From Odobenus rosmarus divergens (Eukaryota; Chordata; Mammalia; Carnivora; Odobenidae): DNA of 64,000 nucleotides. The notes beneath the pieces were generated by a model. That model worked only from the letters and a program-made list of their open reading frames with translations, had not been told where the DNA came from and did no database searches. Of the stretch, positions 56,201 to 64,000 are shown in pieces; position 1 is the stretch's first letter, and the number at the start of each line of letters is the position of its first letter. The translations under genes were made by a program, and so were the position numbers. The stretch is taken from the NCBI RefSeq assembly GCF_000321225.1, contig NW_004451524.1:62001-126000 (forward strand), written 5' to 3'.

Positions 56201-58022
56201 GTAAGGATATATTCAAGGTATTCCATTACTCATTTTTCTAATACCCCTTTGTAGATAGGTTCCAAGGTAACCTGGCTTGTTATATCCTCCATATATTTAA
56301 CTAGATACCTCCACTAATCTTCTCTAATTCCTGTATTTGTGATTAGATTCTTTCTTAAGACCCCCCCCCCAGCTTCCTCTGATAACTTGGGCTTAATGAT
56401 AGAGAACTTCAGGAAATTTTCCTTGCTCCTTGAACCCTTCCTATTCACGAGGGCAGATGGCTTTCCTTAGCATTTGTCCTACTTGCTGCCGCATCTGTAA
56501 GCTCACTCCTCATGTGCCGAGGTATCGGCTTGTGGCTGTAGCGTCTCTGGCTCTTTCTTTGCTACTTGAGCCATCACTCCGTGATTCCCCATCACACTCC
56601 AGTGAGCTGATGCCTGAGTTTTCGGTGAAGCTCGTCCTGGTAACTCATGTCCTTGACCCCCATTCATTGTTGTCCATCTGTTGGTCTTTGCGAGCCTCCA
56701 CAGTTCACGGGCTCCCCTCCCAGCCTTCCAAATGCTGATTCCCAACGAGCCCCTGGTCCAGCCTTCATCTCTCATTCTTGGTTTCTGTTTGACTTCTGCC
56801 GCCCTCCTCATCCCCTCAGCTACTCTCTGCTATGCCACTTGTCTGTTCGCCACCTACCTGTGAAGTATTCCTGTCCTAGGCAGTGTTTTTTATGTGCTTT
56901 GCATATGAAGTGTAATGATATTTCTTGTTTCCAAAAAACTCTGATTTGAACAGAAATAGGTACATGAGCAAATAATTTTGAAGCGGTGTATTAATAATGG
57001 TCAAATGCAAGACCTTTATCAAATGCTGTCCCTGTCTTAAGTCTATTTTCTACCCTTCCCAATTCGCTGACTGTGCGCTCTGTGGGTGCGTGGTGGGAAG
57101 GCTCCTTCGATGGTAGAACACAGTAGCAATCACCCTTCCATCTTGGGCAGTGCGCAGAGCTCCCTCGGCCTGGGGCTGAGGTGTGTGTGCTGCTTGGAAC
57201 AGGGCATCTGCAGGGGTAATGGCTGTGTCAGACACGCATCATGACACCTGATTAACTCCAGCAAGAACTGATCCTTGTCCAGTTATGAGAGAGAGGGTGG
57301 AGGTGAGCTAACACATCCAGGTGTGTTGGAGGAAGCCACAGAGACTCATCTGCCCTGGTTCTGCTGAGTCCTCATAAAGCTACAGTGCCTTGCTGACTCT
57401 TTTAGCTTTTTTTTTTTTTTTTTTTTTTGAGAGGCTGATTTGCATCCATTTGGAGGGAAAAAATCACCCAAGTCAAATAAATTCTTCCCAAGGCACTTTT
57501 CGGAGCAAGCCCATTAGGCGCCCTTGGCCTAAGGGTGAATAAAACTCATTATGACCCTTCGAAAATTCACTTTCGCAACTAAATAACTATGGTTCCTATC
57601 ACTACATCAGGAAGCAGTGAAATCCCAGAAGGTCCAGATTGTTTCCTTCAGATCAATTAACTCAATAGATGGTATATGTGTGCACACAGAGGCATCCTAA
57701 GCCCAACTGATTTGCTGAGAGTGTGGTTTGGCCTTCTCTCGCAGAATTTTACTCACATATGGATAAATGTCTGCTCTTTTATGGACATTTTGTGCTTGCT
57801 GTATTCCCAGTGCTTTGGAGAAATGCTGGAAAGTATGTCACTATCCAGAGATGTGGCTCTTAGTGTTAACACAGTACCCAGCTTGCATACAGTTGGTTAT
57901 CAAAAATTAGTTCTTAAATAAGAAACTTAAATACCTGAGTTTGTGACCAGGTTAGGCGAGCAGATACATAAATGAAGATAGCTAAAAAACGTGCATAAAG
58001 GTTGTAAAAGCATGGGGCAGAA
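56201..58022. other. Unique sequence with (C)10 and (T)22 runs
   Basis: C-run 56361-56370 and T-run 57407-57428. The 56.4-57.2 kb part is GC-richer, with overlapping frames on both strands but no supported exon. Confidence 0.5.
57407..57428. repeat. (T)22 homopolymer
   Basis: Uninterrupted T-run with no recognisable SINE or LINE body attached to it. Possibly the poly(A) of a very short minus-strand retroposed fragment. Confidence 0.9.
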
Positions 58023-58176
58023 CAGTATTTTCTAAGTGTGGTCCCCAAGCGGCAGCATCAGAATTACCTGGAAACTTAGAAATGCACATTCCAGTTCCTA
58101 CTCCATCCAAGGAACCAGCAGCGCTATGGAGTGGGGCCCAGCAAACTGTGATGTGCATGCAAATTTAAGGCCCACT
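58023..58176 (+). mobile_element. MER20-type hAT-Charlie element
   Basis: CAGTATTTTCTAAGTGTGGT, CATCAGAATTACCTGGAAAC, TTAGAAATGCACATTCCAG, GTGGGGCCCAGCAAACTGTG follow the MER20 order. The right terminal repeat is eroded. Confidence 0.8.
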
Positions 58177-58193
58177 AACTGGGTGAGTAGAGC

Positions 58194-58386
58194 TTTTTTT
58201 TTTTTTTTTTAAGATTTATTTATTTGTCAGAGAGAGAGGGATCACAAGCAGGGGGCGCAGCAGGCAGAGGGAGAAGCAGGCTCCCTGCTGAGCAAGGAGC
58301 CCGATATGGAACTCGAACCCAAGACCCTAGCATCATGACCTGAGCCAAAGGCAGATGCTTAGCTGACTGAGCCACCCAGACGTCCC
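58194..58386 (-). mobile_element. Can-SINE, full length
   Basis: T-run, AAGATTTATTTATTTGTCAG, CACAAGCAGGGGGCGCAGCA, GAACCCAAGACCCTAGCATC, GAGCCACCCAGACGTCCC. Short duplication TAGAGC/TAGAGT. It lies 17 bp beyond MER20. Confidence 0.95.
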
Positions 58387-58669
58387 TAGAGTCTATTGTT
58401 TCTAACAAAGGATTACAGGGTTACACGTTCTAAAGTTACCTTTTCATTCACTTTTCTGAGCAATTGGAGAATGTGTGATTGACAAAACTGTATTAGAAAC
58501 AAAAACAACCCTGGTGCCCAAATCCTATATCCATAACTTAATTTTTTCCAATATTTGAAGGGTTCTTTCGTATTTAAGAACGATTCACAATCACCTTTAA
58601 ATGTCACATGGGGTCCATTGGAAAATTTCCATATGGACTGGTGTTGGGTAATAGAAAATTATTGTTAAT

Positions 58670-58832
58670 TTTTTTTTAAGATTTTATTTACTTATTTGAG
58701 AGAGACAGAGGGAGAGGGAGAAGCAGACTCCGCGCTGAGCAGAGAGGCCAATGTGGGACTCGATCCCAGGACCCTGAGATCATGACCTGAGCCAAAGGCA
58801 GACCCTCAACCAACTGAGCCTTCCAGGTGCCC
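58670..58832 (-). mobile_element. Can-SINE, shortened 3' domain
   Basis: AAGATTTTATTTACTTATTT, GAGGGAGAAGCAGACTCCGC, CTCGATCCCAGGACCCTGAG, AACTGAGCCTTCCAGGTGCC. Duplication GAAAATTATTGTTAAT (58654-58669) and GAAATTGTTGTTAAT (58833-58847). Confidence 0.95.
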
Positions 58833-58847
58833 GAAATTGTTGTTAAT

Positions 58848-59744
58848 CTTATTTGCGAAGATGGATTGCAAATGCAGTGATGTGCTGGAGCACATCTACA
58901 CGACAGGATTATCATTATAAATACACCCAAGCAAGATACAGTGGAAAATCTGTGAACTTTAACCATATGCACATTTTTAATGGCTTTAATTAAGATAGGA
59001 CATGACACATGAAAAAATGACTGGAGTACAAATCAAAGTGAAATTTTTTTTTTTTTAGGATTCTAGAGGAAAGTTAGAATGTCAAATTAAAATTAAAAAA
59101 CTGTATAAGCAAACATATTGCCAATTTTCTTGCTCTAAGGACACTCCTAATGACAATAATCATTCATGTTTACTGTGTTACTCTGTGTTACTCTGTCCTG
59201 TGTTACTCTGGAGCTCAACATCAGACTCTGTGCCCAAGCCTTTCATCTCCAGGACAACTGTGCCGCGGAAGGTATTTGTTGCACTCCCTGATTTGGCACA
59301 AGGAGAAAACGGAGATGAAAAGAAATTAAGTAACTTAGTCTTTTTAACTAATACCAGTGCAGTTAGGATTCGTGATAAATTCTGAAATCAAATTTTCATT
59401 TTGTAGGAAACAGACTCTTTCCATATAGCATGCTATCTGAAGGAAAGAGCCTATAAATCGCTGCACTTACTGTCTGAATACAGGATGTGTCAAAGAGCCA
59501 TTTTAGACTAACAAAGGCATGCATACACATGAAGCTCACTGGATTGGGGTTAGGAGTAGAGGTGGAGATGGTGTAAAAGATGCAAAATAAAGCCCTTATG
59601 AAGATGAAGTCTGGGAGATCCCTACAGAGCAGGTAGATGTTAATACCTAGAATCTGGGGCGGGAGGCGAGGGGAATCAGCAAAATGCTACAATTTTTGCA
59701 AAGGGATACCAGGTCACTTAAAAAAACAGTTATTAAGAAGGAAA
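58848..59744. other. Mostly unique sequence
   Basis: A 10-bp unit TGTGTTACTC occurs at 59174-59183, 59184-59193 and 59199-59208. A minus-strand MIR trace lies at about 59290-59375. T-run at 59045-59056. Confidence 0.5.
59290..59375 (-). mobile_element. MIR fragment
   Basis: GAGAAAACGGAGATGAAAAG, AAATTAAGTAACTTAGTC and AGTGCAGTTAGGATTCG match the complemented MIR core. Confidence 0.45.
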
Positions 59745-59978
59745 TATAAACTCCTCACCATGGCCTCAGAGACCCTACACCATCTGGTCCCTTCCTGACC
59801 TTCTTGACTCCTTTTCCAACATCTCTTCCTCTATCCACTAGGCCTAGTTCCATCCCTGAGGCTGACCATGCTCCCGCCTCAGGGCCTTTGCACTTGCTCT
59901 TTCATCTTCTTTCCTAATGACCTCTGTGTTGATTTTATCCCTAACTATAACATTTTTTATGTTACAGATAATACTGTT
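59745..59978 (+). mobile_element. LINE2 fragment
   Basis: ATAAACTCCTCACCATGGCC, GACCCTACACCATCTGGTCC, CCTCAGGGCCTTTGCACTTG and CTTTCCTAATGACC follow the L2 3' region. A SINE is inserted at its right end. Confidence 0.65.
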
Positions 59979-60174
59979 TTTTTTTAAGATTTTATTTATT
60001 GCTAGAGAGAGAGAGCATAGGCGAGAAAGAGTGAGCAAGAGTACAAGCAGGGGGAGCTGCAGGCAGAGGGAGAAGCAGTCTCCCTGCTGAGCAAGGAGCC
60101 CGATGTGGGACTCGATCCCAGGACCGACCTGAGCTGAAGGCAGCCGCTTAACCAACTGAGCCACCCAGGCGTCC
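59979..60174 (-). mobile_element. Can-SINE with a 10-bp internal deletion
   Basis: AAGATTTTATTTATTGCTAG, CAAGCAGGGGGAGCTGCAGG, CTCGATCCCAGGACCGACCT, GAGCCACCCAGGCGTCCC. The stretch normally reading GACCCTGGGATCATGACC is shortened to GACCGACC. Flanked by CTGTTTTT. Confidence 0.95.
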
Positions 60175-60184
60175 CTGTTTTTGT

Positions 60185-61030
60185 TTTTATTTTAATGCCA
60201 AATCATTAGTTTCTAGAACATAGAACTGTAATTTATATTCATATATTGATCTTTTGTAAACTTTACTAAGAGTTTTAAGAGTTTTTTTTGAGTGTGGATT
60301 TCATAGAGTTCTCTCTAAAGGCATGTGCATTGAGATAATTTATACTATTTTTGGTGCAGTGTTGTATAAATGTCAGTTAGGTCAATTTGGTTAATAATGT
60401 TGTTCAACTCTTTTATTTCCTTCCTGATTTTCTGTGTACTTTTTCTATCAATTATTAAGAAAGGAGTGTTTAAATATTTGACTATGATTGTGGGTTTGTC
60501 TATTTCCTTTGCAGTTCTATTAGTTTTATCTCCATGTATTTTGAAGCTGTTACTAGTTGGATAAGGGTTTAGGGTTACATACTCTTGGCACATTTTTTAA
60601 TGACTGCTTTATCATTATGAAATGACCCTCTTCTGTCCCTGGTATATATTTTTCTCTACAATCTACTTTGATATCTTTTTCCATACTTTCAATTATAAAA
60701 TATTTGTATCCGTATATTTAATGTGAGTTTCTCGTAGGCACCCTAAAGTTGGGTCTTGCTTTTTTGTCCTATCTAACAGTCTCTGTCTTTAATAGCATTC
60801 CTATTAGACTACTTACATTTAATGTGATTATCTTATTTTTGGGTTTAAATTCACCATCTTGCTCACTGTTTTGTATTAGTCTCATCTGGTATTTGCTTTT
60901 TTCCTCTTTTTGTAACTTGGATTGTGTCTTTATGTCACTCTGTCTTCATCATCAGGTTATTAGCTACAGTTACTTCTTTTATTATCTTAGCGGTTGCTTA
61001 GAGTAAACAATGCAAATCTCTAAGTTACAT
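60185..61030 (-). mobile_element. LINE1 ORF2 fragment, minus strand, internally deleted
   Basis: At 60345-60593 the minus strand encodes a decayed piece of the L1 endonuclease. Recognisable parts are KYLNTPFLIIDRKSTQKI (the family's DFNTPLS-type segment) and ELNNIINQIDLTDIYTTLHQ. 60600-61000 continues upstream in L1 (complement of GTTTCTCGTAGGCACCC and TACATTTAATGTGATTAT). 60190-60330 resembles a later RT-region piece (TATATTGATCTTTTGTAAAC), so the segment between has been lost. The 82-codon frame is a remnant, not a gene. Confidence 0.75.
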
Positions 61031-61084
61031 ATTTCAATTTACCCAATTGATAGGCCTATATTATATGCAAAAAAAAAAAAAGTC

Positions 61085-61225
61085 TGTTTTAGCTCTCCCA
61101 TTTCAGAGATAAAGCTGAAAGAGCAGTGAGGTGACATGTGTATGGTGAGAGAACTTGGTTGGGGGCTGACATAGGAATTATAGTCTACTGACCTCAGACT
61201 CCGTGCTTTTCCCACAACATAATGC
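61085..61225 (-). mobile_element. MIR fragment
   Basis: CCCATTTCAGAGATAAAGCT, GAGGTGACATGTGTATGGTG, GACCTCAGACTCCGTGCTTT follow the complemented MIR. Confidence 0.5.
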
Positions 61226-61770
61226 TCGGATGAGTGTCCCAAGGTACTTTCTTTGGAGAATACCAAGTCACCAAGTCAAGTAGGAAGCAGCAATGGGAAA
61301 AAGTTGGGATTACTTTTTTTGATTAGGAACATAAAGGTTTTAAACATCCCATAGAAGAGCTCTAAAATTTCCTTGCGGACCACTTGGGTAAGCATCACAC
61401 ATGAGCATCAGGTAAACAATTGGAGATAAATCTGTGAGCCGGCTTTTCAGTTGAGACCCTGGAGTGGAATTTGGATTCCTTTGGCTTTTCACATTAGTCA
61501 TTCTGGGAGAGCAATTCACATCCCATAAATCACATCCAGACTGTGACTTGTAGGGTTGTCTGGAGTTGTATTTACTCAACTTATTCTGTGTGCCGGAATT
61601 AAAGAATATCAGCACCTGTCAGGATGACACTACCTCGGTCTGGGTCTGGTTGTGTAAAGTTGAATGTGAGACATAGGTTTACTTCTTGCTCTTGTAACAT
61701 AAGGATTGTACACTTCATCTTTTAATATGCTCCATTTGGGCAGATCAGATTTCATATTCCTTATATCATC
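61226..61770. other. Unique sequence
   Basis: Nothing recognised. Confidence 0.5.
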
Positions 61771-61784
61771 AGAGGAAATAATCT

Positions 61785-61992
61785 TTTTTTAAAAAGATTT
61801 ATTTATTTGAGAGTGCACTGTACATGTGTGCATGGATGGGGGAGGGGCAGAGGAAGAGGGAGAGAGAGTCCCATGAGGACTCCATGCTAAGCACAGAGCC
61901 TGACATGGGGCTCAATCTCATGACCGTGAGATCAAGACCTGGGCTGAAACCAAGAGTCAGTCATTTAATTGAGTGTGCCACCCAGGCGCCCC
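61785..61992 (-). mobile_element. Can-SINE, older type, full length
   Basis: AAAAAGATTTATTTATTTGA, GAGCCTGACATGGGGCTCAA, TCTCATGACCGTGAGATCAA, GTGCCACCCAGGCGCCCC. The flanks AGAGGAAATAATCT and AGAGAAAAATACTCT are the probable duplication. Confidence 0.93.
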
Positions 61993-62008
61993 AAGAGAAA
62001 AATACTCT

Positions 62009-62502
62009 ATTAATGATATAAATCAACATGTCAATGTTGCTTTTTAATACCAGTAAGCCATGAATAGGAACCAATATTTATTAAAATTCAAAATAAATTT
62101 TTGAATTTCCACAATCCTCTTAGATACATGTTCCTGACTGTAATTGCATTTGTGTCCAACTTTACTCCAGGTATTACATATTTATACAAGATTAAAATGA
62201 AATGCCCTTTTGGATATTTAAACACCATCCTTTTGTGTTTTGTTTTTTTTTGTCCTTCTTATTCATGAGCTCTAAATAGCAGATACTTAAGTCTCTGAGC
62301 CTGTGAGACAGGTCATAAATGTAATCAGTTGTTATAACTAGTGTGGTTTCTGCTGTTCTCTGGTTGAAGAAAATAAGTAGAATTCTTAGGCTAAAACAGT
62401 TTGTCAGACCAGGCATTTATGTATGTACATACGTATGTATGTAATTTTCCAGAACAATGCCAGAATGCCCTAATTTCCTTCCTGTATTTAAAAGAATGTT
62501 TT
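62009..62502. other. Unique AT-rich sequence
   Basis: Nothing recognised. A short GTAT run lies near 62420-62442. Confidence 0.5.
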
Positions 62503-62622
62503 GGGACACCTGGGTGGCCTAGTCCCTTGAGTGCCCGACTCTTGATCTCTGCTCAGGTCTTAATCTCAAAGTCATGAGTTTGAGCCCCTTGTTGGGCTCC
62601 ATGTTAGGCATGGAGCCTACTA
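62503..62622 (+). mobile_element. Can-SINE, older type, 5' part
   Basis: GGGACACCTGGGTGGCCTAG, CTCAGGTCTTAATCTCAAAG, TTGGGCTCCATGTTAGGCAT. Stops at GAGCCTACTA and continues into an AATG-type repeat (to about 62646). The CT-rich 3' domain is missing. Confidence 0.9.
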
Positions 62623-62646
62623 AATGAATGAACAAATGAATGAATA

Positions 62647-64000
62647 GTTTATTGAAATAGACTGAAAATGTGACTTTTAACTACTGTTACACAACCGGAA
62701 GAATTTTCAGACTTTGTTGCAAAGTCATTTGACAATATCTAATCAGCTTCCCTTGGAAGTATACATTGTATTGGGGGAAAGAAAGAGTGACCGTAGTTCA
62801 GTGGTCCCCACACGCACCAATAATGGCTGTGTGAGTGTGCGCAGGTGAAGGGTCATCGCAAACAGGCCATGGAAGACAAGGGCAAGAAGCATTGCGTGCT
62901 AGGCACATAAGGCAGGAGGTGGGAAAGCAAAAGGACAATGAGAGGACAGGAAAATGAGGCCACTTAGCCTGGTCCAATCACTTTTGCTGCCTAGCTCCGC
63001 GATTTTGTGTGTGGTTGTTCACAGCCTTTTCCATACGGTTTAATAAAAATTAGAACATCTCTATTTTCTGCAGTGCAGTTGGGATAGATGTTTAGCTGGC
63101 AGTTTCACACTCTTATTCCATTAAAAGAGATACATTCTTAGTGCTCTTTGCATTTCAGTTTCCAGAAATGGCTTTATTTCAGAGTGGTGGCTCTCTTCCA
63201 TCCTAGACTCAGTGATGGCACGTGATTGCCCTGCGTGTTCACCCAAGGTGAATGTCATGCATTCCATCCTGGGGGTGGCTTTGGCTTAATGTCCTAAAAC
63301 GGGCCTTAGATTGGAGGATCATTTGGGTGAATGATGACACAAAAACTCTGTAAAACGGAATTAAAATGTTTGCTCAGGAAAAGCAAGAATGCAGGGTGAA
63401 ATTTTATAAAAGACTAGTAGCAGAGGATTATGTTTGATTGATGATGTTCATTCATTTATTCAAGAGTATTTCTGAATGCCCTCCATGTTCTAGGCACCAC
63501 CTTATGCTTGGTTATAGGTGGAGTAATTGAAAAAAAAAAAAAAAAACCCTACCTCAGGAACTCAAAATTTAATCTGGGAGGGAGTCAATAAACAAGTGAA
63601 CAAGTAAAAATTTAAATTTTGTATTTTAATACAATGATATTTGAGTGCTGTGATAGAGAATCATTTAGTTGAGCTCCTATTCAAAAAGTATAGTTATGGA
63701 AAGTCCCTCAAGGAATTCCTATTTAAACCAAGACTCAGTGATGACCAGTCTTCCATGTGAAAAATGAGCAGTATCTTTCTAGGGAAAGGAAGTAACGTGA
63801 GGAGAAGACTGGCAATGGTCAAAGTTTCACAAATTCGAGACAAGGAAAGGGAGCCAGGGTGCTGAGTGGGAGGCAGAACTGAAGTCAGGGAAGATGTCGT
63901 TTAGATTATTTAGGGCTTTGTAAATCCTAGTAAGGTGTTTGAAAGGGATGCCCAAAATGGGTCTGTTTGTAATGCCATTCCTTCTTTACTAATTGGTATT
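62647..64000. other. Mostly unique sequence; old repeat near 63.45-63.68 kb
   Basis: The 63445-63680 stretch (ATTCATTTATTCAAGAGTAT, GTTCTAGGCACCACCTTATG, GGAGTCAATAAACAAGTGAA) looks like a MIR/L2-related old repeat, with an A-run at 63530-63546. No gene recognised. Confidence 0.45.

Noticed and set aside
59475..59511. Minus-strand exon ending at a GTAAGTGCA donor
   Set aside because: The donor is good, but the exon would be about 37 nt and alternative acceptors are equally plausible.
60345..60593. 82-codon minus-strand frame as a host gene
   Set aside because: It is a decayed piece of L1 ORF2 endonuclease.
49002..62000. Regularly recurring SINE sequences as a CRISPR-like array
   Set aside because: They are dispersed on both strands with target duplications and poly(A) tails. 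The genome is mammalian.
1..64000. Dog or other canid as the source
   Set aside because: No SINEC_Cf-type copies were seen. The SINE consensus is the arctoid form, so a bear, seal or mustelid is more likely, though I cannot pick a species.

Overview
The window is mammalian nuclear DNA from a carnivoran, most likely a caniform of the bear/seal/mustelid side. The main evidence is about twenty tRNA-derived Can-SINEs on both strands. Their body reads as the arctoid-type consensus (start GCCTGGGTGGCTCAGTCGTT, end TCTCTCTGTCAAATAAATAA), and I saw none of the dog-type SINEC_Cf copies. The base composition, degenerate LINE1, LINE2, MIR, MLT1/MaLR and hAT fossils, and CA microsatellites fit a gene-poor intron or intergenic region. 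There are no bacterial or viral operons, no CRISPR array, and no intact protein gene.

Coding content is minimal. The two best candidates are internal exons on the minus strand at 13127-13334 (208 nt) and 2502-2684 (183 nt). Each is open throughout and ends in a strong 5' splice site. The first ends one base into a codon and the second begins with the two bases needed to finish it, so they could be consecutive exons of one minus-strand gene whose introns fill most of the window. I do not recognise the protein. Two shorter minus-strand exon candidates (16340-16401 and 43294-43387) have good donors but do not fit the same reading phase directly.

Layout: 1-2.4 kb holds a SINE tail and a minus-strand LTR with a TATA box and poly(A) signal. 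From 2.5 to 9.9 kb there are the first candidate exon, scattered MIR/L2 fragments, one SINE and a duplicated 107-bp segment. From 10 to 12.6 kb lies an old plus-strand L1 cut by one SINE and followed by another. From 13 to 15.1 kb are the second candidate exon and a dense stack of nested repeats (hAT within L2, SINE within MIR). From 15 to 27.8 kb there is mostly unique sequence without SINEs, with an AT-rich palindromic microsatellite at 24.0-24.2 kb. From 27.8 to 30.7 kb there are SINE, L1, MLT1 and SINE. From 30.7 to 43.7 kb the sequence is SINE-free. It includes an unassigned retroelement-like stretch ending in a small CpG cluster near 37.9 kb, a MaLR-like LTR, a perfect 12-bp hairpin at 39.7 kb and a GC-richer tract. 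From 44 to 62.6 kb lies a SINE-dense region with three L1 pieces and two MaLR LTRs, one of which contains a tiny L1 insertion with a clean target duplication.

Repeat family names were assigned by eye from remembered consensus sequences, so class-level calls are firmer than subfamily names. Boundaries of old elements are approximate.
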